Of a stretch of DNA of 64,000 nt, positions 11,241 through 23,775 are shown piece after piece. The position numbers and the translations under genes were made by a program. The notes under the pieces were generated by a model. It was not told where the DNA came from. It saw only the letters and a program-made list of their open reading frames with translations, and searched no databases. The stretch is from Whalleya microplaca (Eukaryota > Ascomycota > Sordariomycetes > Xylariales > Xylariaceae): the NCBI GenBank assembly GCA_022497155.1, contig MU385724.1, positions 1-64,000 of the forward strand, written 5' to 3'. Within the stretch, counting starts at the first letter, position 1, and each line of letters opens with the position of its first letter.

Positions 11241-14200
11241 GGGGGCGACCTTTAGGCCGCTTACTAATTATAATTTTATTAGAAGCTAGATTAGGGTCGG
11301 CTTAAATGTCTATTTTACGTAGTGCCGCCTTTTTACGCGGCCGGCCGCGGGCTTTTTTGGGCATAGTTTTCTTGTCTTTAATTCCCGCTTTATTTTTAGC
11401 TTATTTTATTATTATACGTTTTTTTTAGCGTTTTTAGTATTCGGTAATAAGTTCTAGTAACTTATGTAATTGTTATTCCGACTTTTAGCTATTGTTGTAA
11501 TATTTATACCCTTTTTATTTTACCAGATAGTTAAATTTATTACGCTTGCGGTTTAAGGTATGTTTTATAATAATTTCGATTTCGTAATTGTTTCCGTTCT
11601 TTCCGTTAGAATCTTTCTGTTTATTTTTAACGGGTTTAAGAGATGGCGCGTATTTATGGAAAGAATTTTTGCTATTGGGTTTAAGTGACAGATAAGCTAT
11701 TAAAATAACCGGGTAAATGCCGATATTCTTATTCCCGAAATTAAGTTTATACGCGAGACGTTTTATACGTTTTTTGATTTTTTATAGTTTATGCCGCTAT
11801 TATAAGTACTTTTTAAAAGGCTTGCCGGGCAAATAATATCTATTATATAAGTTTAGATATATTTCGTTACTTTTGTTAAATTTTATAGCCTTATGTTTGG
11901 TATTATATAAGCGTTTAGCTCGGGCTGTAGCAAAGTTTATAAATAATTTAATATTTTTACGGAAATGTTCTTTAAGGAATCGAATACTTTAATATTCTTC
12001 CGTATTTATAGTAGTTAAAGCGTTATTAGGTTTAAATAGTTTAAATCCGAATAGCTATTTATATGCGAAAGATTTAATTATATTAAAATATACGTTATTA
12101 AGGTTTTATTATAATGCGGGCATAAGATTTACTTAATTGAGTTCGGGATTTATAAAAGTGTAATATCGGATAGCTATTTTAACTGTTTGGTTTTTCTGTT
12201 TAAAGAGCTTATTGTTTTGCGGATAATAAGTAGTAATTATTAATAATTTAGCTCCAAGGGCCTTTTATAATCCTTTTTAAAAAGCTGATATAAATTTGCG
12301 ATTACAATCGGAAATAATACTGTTAGGTACTCCTTAATCCGAAAGTAGTAATTACTTAGCTAGTATAGTCCCTTAGTTTTCGGCAATATATCTTTTATTT
12401 CCTAAAATTAGGAACGTTTATTTAAAAGTTATATAAGTAACTATTATTAAGGAATTATAGTACTTTTTATTTATGCCGTCTAACTATTATAGCGTATTTT
12501 TAGATATAACTTTAAATAGTCCCGTAATAAAGTTTATAGCGATAATACATATCGGTAAAGGGTTTTCCGGTTAGATTAGTTAATAATCTCCTGCTGCTTT
12601 ATTACAATTAGTTCGGCAGAAGTTATATATTAAGTAGTACTTAATATAAGTTTTAATTTAGTAAGCTTTACAGGCAATTGCGTAATTTTTTAGCTTAACT
12701 AATATATGTTCCGTGCTTTAGTAGTATTTATTATTATATATTATAGCTAGAAATTCCCTAATTAAGTTATGCGGGATATATAAGCGATATTTGCCCTGTC
12801 GGTTTACGTTATAAATTAGCTTATTGATAACTGTAAATAGATAGCTGGGCTTTAAAAACGAGTTAACGTTTTTGTTATTTTTTTAAAATTTCTCGAGAAT
12901 TTTACGAAACTTGGAATTTTTGGCGTACGCGTTAACGAATCTTTTCTATATATCCTTTTTTATTACTGTTTCGCTTGCTAGCTAAATTTAATCTAAAATT
13001 GGTTTTTTGTTCGAGCGTTATAGCTTCCCGTTTTTATTATAAATATTAGTTATATTATATAAGCGGTTAAATACGTCCGGTATAAAATTAAAGCGCCCCG
13101 GAATATAATAAATTTAAAAACTATATTAGGAAAGGTAAATAAATATGTTAATTAATCGATAGTTTATATAATCTGTAAATAACGTCGCTAAAAACGTCTA
13201 ATTTACGATACCTTTAGTTGCGAAATAGTCGGTAAGAACTATTATTAAGTGCTTGCAAGCTTTAACTGTAGTGCGAAGCCGGCGAACCGCTTAAATAAAA
13301 TAAGCTATCTTTAATTCGGATAGCTTATATTTAGTTTCCGCTTAAAATAAATATCGGCTAAGGAATATAATTAGTTTAATTTGGGTATTTAAAATAATAG
13401 CGCCTAGCTTTTATACATAACCGTTTTTAATATAGAAAAATATAATACCGAATTTTTATTTAATTAAACTGTCGATTTAAGCGTATAGGATTTTCTCCGG
13501 GTCGTAATAATATAATATTATCTCGCGATAAATAACGTTTTATACCGAATCGAACGATAGCTTTTTTTTTTTTGTAGGTTTATAAAAGGTCGTACGCGTA
13601 TAAGCTAAGCGTTTCCCGGGGTTTTTTACTGGAAGCTTTTTTTTCTTTCGTCTCTCGGCTAAAAACGTGGTTTTACGTTTTTATAAAAGTTCTAATAACT
13701 AGGTATAATAAGATATAAAAAAACGTAAAAACCTATTAGCTTTTAAATATTACTCGAAAGCTTTTAACTATCGAGAGAAATTAAGATTACGGAATATAGT
13801 TATACGTTTTTTAGTATTTATAAGACTAAAAGCGTTAATATAAAATTTTAATAGCTTAATCGAAAGATAACCGAGAAAAAATTTTGTTAGTAAAAAAGAT
13901 ATTTACTTAGACTAAAATAAACCGAAAATCGAATATAAATAATGTATATACTTTTTTTTCGTATCGGAATAAATAATAATGTCATTTATAAACGCGCGAT
14001 AAAAACGCCGATACTTTAGTAAAAACTTATTTATATATCGCTAAATATATACCGGGAAATTGCGAAATTTTATAAACGTAATAATTAACCGCTCCAGCTT
14101 TTTCGGGCTAACAACTATAAACCGGTTTTTGTATTTTAGATATACCCCAAACTAGTAAAAGAACGAAATAATATTTACTATAATAATTTATTTTTTATCT

Positions 14201-14700
14201 TATAATATAGCTATAACTTCCGTTTGTAAGGGTAATAAATAATTATTAGGTACGGCTACTTTATTTAAAGCTTGTAAATTAATTACGGGTCGAGCTTTCT
14301 GTTTTTTTTTAACGTAGCGGTAGGTAAAGAAAGCCGGGGCCGCGAAAAGCGTAAGTCTCTCGACCTATTTTATATACTTTTGCTCGTATAATTTGTCGAA
14401 AATCTTATCTAGTTTATTCCTATTTTTATAGCTTAAGAGATATAACCGATTACTAACCTTATAATTCTACTAACCGTTTATTAAGGGGATTTTTATTATA
14501 TCTTTTTCCGGAATATTAATAATGCCCTAGTTTATTCACACTTTAAAAAACTTATCGATAATATATAAGATTTTTTCGCTAGCTTAAACGTTTCTATTAA
14601 AAATATAGTATTTTATATCGGTAACGATCTTAAATAAATCGGATAGCTTTTTAATTCTTAGTAATAAATATACCTCTAGAATTTTTAGTCGGGAATTATT
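11241..14700 (-). pseudogene. Pol remnant (RT to C-terminal tail) of the inner Gypsy element
   Basis: Minus-strand frames show RPVINLQALNKVAVP (about 14250-14300) and FINDIIIYSDT (about 13955-13995), the RT boxes. Integrase shows IISDCN (12301-12330) and TTYYPQNN (12211-12234), the DDE-region landmarks of Gypsy integrases. The tail encodes KKARGRPRKKAAL (11325-11365) and KRPKGRP (11241-11262), AT-hook-like basic motifs. Stops are frequent, and many are where CAA, CAG or TGG would be expected. Confidence 0.85.
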
Positions 14701-15819
14701 CTATACGGGTTTATTAGCTTATTTGATAGTATTAAATACCGCGTTTATTAAAGGGGTACTTAATAGTATTACTAGCGCGAGTCCTTTATTCGAAACTATA
14801 TTTAATATATTCCGTTCGTTTATTAGAGGTATTATATCGGTAGCTAACGCTTTTATTATAAAGGTAAATATAAATTCGCTATTTATAGCAAATATGTCTG
14901 GCATTTGGAAGTTTACGGAAATAGTTAGGCTTGCGGCTTTAGTCCCGGTTATATCGGCTGCCGGAATAGCCGCCAAGTAGCTTACAATAGCCACTACTTT
15001 TAGGTAGCCTTTCTAAAATGCTAAAAGGTATTTTTTATCCGTATATTCGCTTATCGAACCTATTCGGGTACCCTTGCGAATATTTAAATTATTTTTCGAT
15101 ATATTTTTTAATATTATAAAATACGGGGTTATAAACGCGATAACCGTATTTATAGCTACGTAATAGCTTAACGTAAAGCTAAAACTCCGGTTATTAGGAA
15201 GCGACGTATAGTAGTAAAGTATTATTACTATTTAATTAGAGATAAAGGTTAAGTTCCGAGATAAGGTTATTTTGCGGCTATATAGCCGCGTATTATATAT
15301 AATATCGAATAGAATATTAAAGTCTAAAATTATTTTTAGTTTTAAAATTTAATTGCTATAATAAATTATACCCTAATATTTATCGAGAAAGTTATTCCCT
15401 AGTAGTATATAAGATTTAATATCTTAATTTAATATTTAACTATAGTATATAAATTTAATAACGACGGGATTTTTTTTATTATTTATTCTAAGTAAATAAA
15501 AGGTAAAAATGGCGTATTATATATATTTTACCTTTCCTTTACTAACTTTTTTAATCTTGCCTTCTCGATACTCGATAATATAGTTTAAGGTCTCTAAAAA
15601 TTTAGCCGTAATTAACGTTTGCCCTATTTCCGGGTTAAAATAAATAAAATATTCCTGCCTATTTTATTACGCGCGGCATTTTGCCCGCAAGTATATATAT
15701 CGGGAGTATAAGGATTTTTCGACATTTTTGCCGGGAGGGGTTACGCGAAATTCCGTTTTAGTTACTTTTTGCTTTTCGGTTTCGGCAGCTATAGGCTTAA
15801 ATAAGGCGCGGTTATTATT

Positions 15820-16197
15820 TTACGCTATAAGGGCGAAATCTTTTCTTAACTTATAAAAAATATCCTTATTATTATCGTTGTTATTATTAAACTTACTGGA
15901 GTCGTAAAAAACCTTATTCTCGGTACTTCCCTCGTTTTTAGCTAAAAAGGCTACATTATTATAGCTATTCTTACTATTATATAATTTAACGTCCGTAAAA
16001 TATGTCTGCTTTTCCGGAGCCTCGTTTTTCGCTTTTCCTACTTTTTTACGCCGTTTCGCGGTTTTTGCTTTCTCGCAATCTTTTAAGTACGTAAATAGTT
16101 TGTTGCGAAAGGGGCATTTTATATAATAGAAATTATACGTATATTTAAACAAAAAAAAATTAAAAGGGGTATTTAATAGTTCGGTAAAATATAACAT
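15820..16197 (-). pseudogene. zinc-finger-like segment of the inner Gypsy polyprotein
   Basis: An open stretch of 125 codons on the minus strand containing IKCPFRNKLFTYLKDCEKAK. This resembles the C2H2-like finger found between Gag/protease and RT in some fungal Gypsy polyproteins. It has lost expected Cys residues to Tyr (TGY to TAY, G-to-A). It is part of a dead element, not a host gene. Confidence 0.5.
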
Positions 16198-19189
16198 GTA
16201 GTAACGTGTATACGTCGTTTTTCGTTTTTATAAAAAAAATTTTCGTACGTAATGCTTGCATTTAATAATTATATCGAATACGAAATATTCGTATTCCGAC
16301 TTCCCGTTTAATAAAAATATAAATTTTAAGTAAATGTTAAAGTCGTTTATATAAAATGCCTAATATTAATCTTTCGAGCTAAAGTTTTCCGAATCGGACT
16401 TATTTATATTTACTAAATACGCTCGCTTTATACGCCGTTTATTTTTTTTGCTATTTTTATTATATTTACGGGTTTTCCGACGCTTATATCGTTTTTTCTT
16501 ACGCTTAGACTTATTTTTACTCCTAAATTCCTTTTTGCCGGAGTTTTTTTAGGGCTTAAGCGATTTGTTATATCGGAATAAACAATTACGTTTAAATAAC
16601 CGATCGCGTTTAAATAATTTACGGTCCGATCGCCGTTCGTTTCGCTTTTAGAAATTTTTATTTTTGCGATTATACTTTCGCTTAATAAAGTCTGGGTAAC
16701 GTTCCGCTACAGTATCGAAAAAAATAGGGCGTTATTAATTAACGTAATATATATAATCGGCTAAAGTTTCGACCGGGTCTAATGTACGTAAATATTATTT
16801 AATAGGGAGATTTATATTACTTTATATTTATATTATAACTCCTTACTAATTAGTATTATTTAAGGCTAAGATTTTTATAGCTCTCGTATAACGCAATTTT
16901 TTTTAGATATATTAAATTATAGCTTTGTTATTACGCGCAATATCTTTTAAATAAAGCTAATATATATTAAATTTTTTGGTAGCTTCTGCTAAAAATAATG
17001 CGAAACGCTCGATAAGCTTAAATAAATTGCCCTTTAATTTATATTTGCGAAATTTTTATCGATTATTTTCTATTAGTTCGGCTATCTATTAAAGTATACC
17101 CGTAAATAATAATAACGTCTATTAAAATGCTATAATTTATTTGGCGTTATTTTCTCGGGTTTTCTTATTTTTAAAAAATGAATATATCCGTTTATAAAAA
17201 CTAAATATATCCGTAAATATTAAGACGTTTTAACTTACTACTATATCCTAATTGTTAAGGTTATATCGATCGGGATTAAAATAACCGATATTTTTGCGTT
17301 TTAATTTATAACGCTTACCCCCTCCCGACAATTTTATCGAAAAAGGTATATTTTTATAGCTGCGGCAGTAGTTCCCACCGCTTCTGTTAAAGTCGCTAGG
17401 CCTACTAGAACCTCTAGGTAGTTTTCTAAAATATAATAGCAAACTAAATTTTCGGTATATATTTAAAAGGTGGCTTAATTACAGGAACTAAGAAAAATAT
17501 TACGGCTAAGCGAATATAACCGGCTACGGGAATTACTATAAATATAAAAACTATTACGGGATAAAAAAAGTTTAAGGCGCAATAAATTACAGGGCTTATA
17601 TAAATTAAAGATAGGCTTTAAAATCTTAACCCGACTATAACGTGCCTAAATAATACGGCTGCAACGCTTGCTAGTAAAAGGCATATAAAAGTAATTACAA
17701 TACGGGATTATTCGGCGGGAAATTAAAGGTACGCAGCCCTAAAAAACGCATATATAAATTAATTACCGGTACCGTATCGTTTACCGCGATAGCTACAAGT
17801 ACTATATTTAGTTACCCGCTAATTTAATTAAACCGATTACTAAATTACGTATTTATTTCTATAACTCGCGTATCGGTATTATTTTATTACTGCTATACTA
17901 TTTTAGTAAAGCTTTCTAAATATTATAATATAATAAAGTTATTACTTAGCTTTTCCGGTCGTTATATGCCCTATATTTCTATACTAAAGGTATATAAGAA
18001 GTCGCGTTCCTTATTTTTATTTTTGTTTTTATCTATAAGTCCCGCTTCCCGTAAGTTCTATAGTATACAAGTATTTACGTTAGTTAAGTTTTTAAATTTC
18101 TGGTACTATATCTCGCTTTCGTTATCGGTTTTACGCAATTAAGCTATATTTTGCTATAATAACAGTACGTACCGGAATAGTTACTCTATAGGTAGTATAA
18201 ATAAAAAAATACTAGAGTAAGTAACCGAAAATAAACCTAAAGGCCGAGCCGATTAATTAAAAAACGCGTTCGGGTTTTTTTGCAGGAACTTGGGGCCTAT
18301 ATTTTAGTTATTACCTTATAAAAAGGTACTAGAGGTAAAGCTAGCTATAATGCCAGCTCTCTTTAGTTAGATAATATGCGAGTATATAAAGAAATAAATA
18401 CGATATAAGGTATATATAAATAACGGAATCTTATAAAATATATAAAAAGGCCTATAAAGTCGAATGTAATAAACCTTTATAAAAATATATATATATATAT
18501 ATAAAAAAAAAATTTTAAGTCCGGGCGGGGTTAAATATTTATATAGGCAGGAAAAATTTTTCGGATAACTTATCTAGAATAAAGTAAGCCCTATAGTTTG
18601 CGCGCTTATTAATCAAGTAATAGATCTTATATAAAAAAAAAGGTATAAAAATAAATCGGCAATTGCTAAATCTATATAAAAAAGGTAATTATAGCGTAAG
18701 AGTAAAAAAAAAATAATTGTATACTTAAGGCGAATTTATAAAATACGTGCTAGTCTAAGAAACTTTGGCGTCGACGCTTTAGCTTTATAAAGAAAAAAAC
18801 CCGGTTCCAGTATTGCTTAAATATACGCTAGAAATAATTTGCCTAAGGGCGCTTAATATATTAATAAAAGCCTTAAATTTAGAAATAGCGTATTAAAACT
18901 TTATAAAAAAATCAGTAGCTAATTAATTAATCTAATTTCGTAAATTAACGCGATTTAAACTTAAATATCCGTTTCGGATATTAGCTTTATAAAAAAAAAA
19001 TTCCGAAATTTTAGTTCGTAAGCAATCCGGCCCTATCAGTTATTATAATAAACTTTATAAAGAATATATATAACGGCGTAGTCCGGATTAAAATATCGGT
19101 CGGAATATTAGCTTTATAAAAAAAGATACGCCGATCCTAAATCCGATAGTTATAGTAACTATAATAAAACAAAAGCAGGTACTACTATT

Positions 19190-19363
19190 TAATATAAAAT
19201 ATATAAAGTAAAGTAGTATATTATACGAAAAATAGAGATCTAATATTTAAGTTATAACGGAACTACACCCTAAATACTTAAGATCTCTTATTTTTTTTAT
19301 CTACTTTATTTTATCTAAGCTAAGCTAGCCCTAAGGGGTAGGGGCCTGTAAGGCCCCGTATCA
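19190..19363 (-). repeat. 5' LTR of the inner Gypsy element (right copy)
   Basis: 174 bp, ends TATCA and is followed by GGTTA. Reading on the minus strand past its inner edge gives TAGTAGTACCTGCTTTTG, a candidate primer-binding site resembling the one in the outer element. Confidence 0.88.
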
Positions 19364-20499
19364 GGTTATAAATATAAGAAAAGTTACGCTTTAGTTAAGA
19401 AAATCCGCATATATTTAAATAAACTATAAATTATTGTTAAATAATTGTAGTTTTTTTTATATTATATTATATTATAATTATAAATATAATTATTAATATT
19501 AAAACGTTATAGGTAATTATAGTTCGGAATAAATTAAATAAATAAATAACTATTTCTAAAGGTACTAAAATAAGTTCGATAAAAGAAATAATTAATAGCG
19601 GATATTTTATAAATATATAAAAAAAGGGTTTTAAAGCTTTAATAATAGCGGCAGGTTTTATAATATTTATTATTTCTTTAATAAATATTTCCTTAATATA
19701 AAAGCCGGTAATAAGTATAATAATAATAGCTATAATACCCGAATTAAATATTATAAACTATATATAAGCGGTAAATAACTTTATAAACCCCGTTTTAAGA
19801 GATAGCGTACATATTTATATTATAATTTTAAATATTTTTATATACGTTATATAATAGGATTTTAAATATATTAAAATATTAAGTATATCGATAGTAATAT
19901 TATTAAATGCGGAATTTAATATAAACCTTAATATATTATATATAATTTCCGATAACTCTGGTATAGATTTATTTATTAATATAATAAAGATAATAAAGCA
20001 TAAGTATTTAAATTTTTTAAATAATACCTAAATTTTTATTAGCGATACCCCGCTATCGGATATAGTTTATAATATTATATAATTAATAAAATCGCTATTA
20101 GAGAATCTATATAACGATAACTTTAAAAAGCCTTATATATTTAATATTTATATAATATCGGGAATTAAAAAATTACCCGACTTTTTAAAAAAGTTAACTT
20201 TAAAAAAAGTATATATTTATATAAAAAACGCTATATATATAAATAAGCTTTGCGATTTTATTAATAAGTATTTAAAATTATAAACCGATTAAGGAACGAT
20301 TAATGTTCCCGAAAATTAGTAAATAAAAATTCCATTTATAAAAAAATGGCAAAATTAGCGACTAAATGTATGTAAGTACCCCTTTTTTAAAAAAACCCAA
20401 AAAGTAATTAATAATATATATAATAAATTGTATATTTAAGATCGGATAAAGTGGGCAGAAGATTTTACCTCTTTCGTATATTTACTTTTCGTAATATGG

Positions 20500-22690
20500 C
20501 GTATATTAGGAGGAATATTAAAGGGATGGGTTTATTAAGCGGGGATTTAAGGTTATAATATTTTAACTAAAAAACGGATATAAGTAATATCCCGGTACGC
20601 CTATACTGTCGATATAAATTTTACTAATTATATATTTTAGCTACCATTTATTTAACGTAAAAATAAAATATAGCTTATTAAAATTAAAGATAACTTATTT
20701 AGTTTAAGCTATAAAAAAGTTTCGTATAATTATTTAATTATTTAATAAGCCCGTTATAGTTTTAACAGATTACTTAGTTATAAAAAGGATCGTAAACTAA
20801 ACTATATTTAATACCTTTTTATTAAAACGTGTTAATCGACGATTTATTAATTTTTTTATTTATTTATTATAGTATAAATTTCAGGTATATTATTTAATAA
20901 AAAAGCTAAATTTTATACTTAATGCTTTTAATAAATTATGTATTATTTAAAATAAAAAAATATTAAAGGGAAGCTTAAGCGAACGGAAAAGCTACTAATT
21001 TTAAATAAAATTTAAAACGTAACTAAAGTAATTAAAATAATTATAAATGTTAGTATTAAAAAGAAATTTTATAAGGTTTACGGCAAAAATACGAAATACT
21101 TATAAATTATTGCCGATATTTATAAGAAATATAACGAGGTATATAGCGTGTTATTTTATATAAGCTACTTTTTTAAAATTAATTATAACTTTTTATATAA
21201 CGTAAATCGGTCGGGAAATTGTCGATTATATATTTTATATGCGTTAGTTAAGGATATTTTAGCTATAGTTTATAATAATAAATATTATTTTAGGGAAAAG
21301 CGTATATTATAAGATTTAAAAGGATTTGCGATCGCGTAAAAAACGTATTTTATTAAAAAATATATTTAATATTATTTAAAATGTAAACTTTATTAAACCG
21401 ATCGCAAAAAGCTACCTGGAAATTATTAGCCGATATGCCTTAAGGATTTATTGCCGATATAAACGATTATAATCGACTTTATTATAAGATTTTTTAAAGC
21501 AAAAGCCGATAATTTATTATGGAAATTATAAAGGTATAATAAGGATTATTTCGATTATATTATGCCAGTTTTTTATCCGATTTTTAAAAAGATTATATTA
21601 ATATTAAGTAATATTAAATATATAGCTAAAAATTAGGCTAATATTTTTATACGATAATTATTTTTATCCGATTGGGGGATTTTTAAAAAGATTATATCGG
21701 ACCGAAATAGAAAATTTATATCCGATTTTTAAAAAGAAATTTAAAAAGCCCTAAGGACGAAATTATTTATAACTATAATATATTATTTATAAAAGGACGG
21801 ATTTTCCGAACGAAAGGTATAAATAATTAAAATCGGTATTAAATATTATTACTTTATATATCCGGAAAATAGTTAGCTTAAGTTATTTTTATTTCTATAA
21901 TAAAATTTAAATAACGCTTATTTAAAGGTAATTCGATCGATATTTTATAAGTAGCTTTTTAGCTTTAAGTTGCTGGGGTTACGAGACGTTATTACCGATA
22001 TTATAAAACTCGAGTTTAATAATATTAAGGCTTTACGCGAGTACTTATAAAAAGATGCCGAATTAGCTATAAATTTTGCCGCAATAAAAACTAAGCGAAT
22101 ATATAATCGGAAATATTATATAATTAAGTTTATTATTAGCGATAAAGTTTTTTTTAAATTATATAACGGATATTATTTATTAAAAAAGCTATTTAAAAAA
22201 TATTCCTAATAAAAAGTAAGTTTATAAAAAGTTTTCGAACGTATCGGAAAACTTATATATTATTTTAATATTTCTAATACGTATAATATATACCTAGTTA
22301 TTTTAGTGACATATTTTAAAGATCGCGAAGAATTAAATTTATTTAAAAGGTAAAGACCTTTTTTAAGACTAATTAAAGCCGATTAAGATATAAATAATAA
22401 AGGTAATTATAAAATATACGAAACTAAAGTAATTAAGCAATACTATTTTAACCGGAAAAAAATATATTTTAGTATTTTATTAAATAGAAAAAATAAAGTA
22501 ACGAGTGAAATAAATAAAGAAATAAAAATAATTTATAAAGATTATTAAAGTTAATTAAAAAATATTAAAAACGCTATAAAAGGCAACTAAATTACGACTT
22601 ATCTAATAACGATAGTGGCATTTTATAGTTATTATAGCTATAATTACTTAAGCCACTCGAGAAAAAACGAGGACAGCCTCGGAAAAAACC
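20500..22690 (+). pseudogene. Pol remnant (RT, integrase, C-terminal tail) of the outer Gypsy element
   Basis: Reverse transcriptase is recognised by LIDDLLIF at 20829-20852 (the xxDD active-site box). Before it is a KKRIYPVP-like stretch near 20570-20610, with stops. Integrase is recognised by a Cys/His region near 21370-21420 (YYLKCKLY then TDRKKLPG). It also has TIIIDFII at 21463-21486 (first Asp of the DDE triad) and IISDRNRKFISDF at 21691-21729 (second Asp). The GPY-like C-terminal piece DKVFFKLYNGYYL is near 22140-22190. The tail at 22661-22690 reads KKRGQPRKKP, an AT-hook-like motif. Numerous stops show it is dead. Confidence 0.85.
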
Positions 22691-22738
22691 TATATAAGCG
22701 CTACTAAAGGCAGTAGCCATTTTTTATGGCCGGTATTT

Positions 22739-22920
22739 TAATACGTTATAGCAGCAGGGTTATTTAATAACCCCACTTATAAATAAGATAAATAGATTAA
22801 ATAAAGCACGTATTTATATTAAAAGCTATAGCTTTCGGCTATAGTTATAAAGGTCTTTCCTTTTATTATTATTTTTTATTTATTAATATTATTCTTATAT
22901 ACCTTTAATCTTTTATATTA
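22739..22920 (+). repeat. 3' LTR of the outer Gypsy element
   Basis: 182 bp, starts TAATACG and ends ATATTA, followed by ATATA as the target duplication. Differences from the 5' copy are all C/T or G/A, for example CACCTGG against TATTTAA. Confidence 0.85.
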
Positions 22921-23775
22921 ATATAAAACAGCCATTTTAATAGTTATAAATAAAAATTAAAATGACTTTAATAATTAATTACTTAAATATTTATAATTAT
23001 TTAGTTTAATATTTTTGCGATTTTCTATTAGCGAGATATTTTAAAACGAAAAAAAAGTTATAAATTTTTTAAAAATTCGCTAACAAACGCTAGCAGAAAA
23101 AAAAAATATCACATTTTATTATGTGATTTTTTTTTACTATACTCACACACGTATATTTAAATTATATAACTTAATATTTTAATATATATTAATAATTTAT
23201 AATATAAATTTATATATTATAAAGTTTTATTTTTAAAATTTTATTTACGGGTAATATATTAAAATTTATATAATTATATTTTATTAAAATTTTATGAAAT
23301 ATCCCATATAACAAGGGGTTAAAACTTTTTTCGAAAACTTTAATATTTTACTTTAAAATATCTCGCTATTAAAAAATCGCAAAAATATTAAACTAAATAG
23401 TTATAAAAGTTTAAGTAATTAATTATTTAATTTATATTAGTTTTTATTTATAGCTATTAAAGTGGCTGTTTTATTTATAAATAAAGTTGGTAAGTTTGTT
23501 AAAATTATCACCTGATTTGGTGCATTTCGGGTGGCCCGGTATTGATGGCTGTCCGCTCTTGGGTGCCATATGGTAGCTTTAAGATAATAGTAGCAGGTAC
23601 AAGAATATTATATGAAACGTTACAGAAAACCAAGTTACAGTACTAAGCAACAGCCCCCGAAATACTTCGAATCACGTGCTATCCTTGTACCAGATACCGC
23701 GGTTGTGAAATAATCCAACAAGCAGAAGGTGTGTGCCTCACTCCACCATCGCCAGTTCCCGTGACAATATCATAA

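Larger units (their letters stand above)
11004..19363 (-). mobile_element. inner Ty3/Gypsy LTR retrotransposon, RIP-inactivated
   Basis: 8,360-bp element lying inside the outer Gypsy element in the opposite direction. Direct 174-bp LTRs (11004-11177 and 19190-19363) are flanked by an exact 5-bp duplication GGTTA (10999-11003 and 19364-19368). Pol is on the minus strand: RT about 13.6-14.5 kb, integrase about 12.1-12.9 kb and the C-terminal tail at 11.24-11.37 kb. Gag would lie at about 16-18.5 kb. Stops and frame breaks throughout. LTR differences are all transitions. Confidence 0.9.
7809..22920 (+). mobile_element. outer Ty3/Gypsy LTR retrotransposon, RIP-inactivated, interrupted
   Basis: Bounded by 182-bp direct LTRs (7809-7990 and 22739-22920) and a 5-bp target duplication ATATA (7804-7808 and 22921-22925). 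Without the 8.36-kb inner insertion it is about 6.7 kb. Coding remnants run on the + strand in the order Gag-like (8.8-10.2 kb), then after the insertion RT (about 20.5-20.95 kb), integrase (21.2-22.0 kb) and a chromodomain-like tail (22.3-22.6 kb). All frames are full of TAA/TAG codons. The two LTRs differ only by transitions. It landed inside the left arm of the palindromic element. Confidence 0.88.
7722..23568. mobile_element. palindromic TIR (foldback-type) element, host of the nested retrotransposons
   Basis: The two ends of the AT-rich island are inverted copies of each other. The left arm is 7722-7808 and continues, after removal of the inserted retrotransposon, at 22926 to about 23050. 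The right arm is about 23351-23568 reversed. Matching landmarks are GGCGGACAGCC/GAGCGGACAGCC, CCGGGCC, ACTTACCAACTTTA, AAAACAGCCA and TTTGCGATTTT. Arms are about 215 bp around an AT-rich loop of about 300 bp, so the element was roughly 730 bp and carries no transposase. The outer end reads TGGCACCC (right) or TAGCACCT (left). I could not settle the target duplication, so the superfamily is open. A short A/T-flanked palindrome with TATCACAT/ATGTGATT lies in the loop at 23098-23138. Confidence 0.7.

Noticed and set aside
14719..14994. Overlapping 85-91-codon frames on both strands
   Set aside because: They lie inside the minus-strand Gypsy Pol remnant; lack of stops by chance or residual RT/protease sequence, not host genes.
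7722..23568. AT-rich island considered as centromere or mitochondrial insertion
   Set aside because: Nested LTR structure, Gypsy RT/integrase motifs and transition-only LTR differences explain it; no mitochondrial genes seen.
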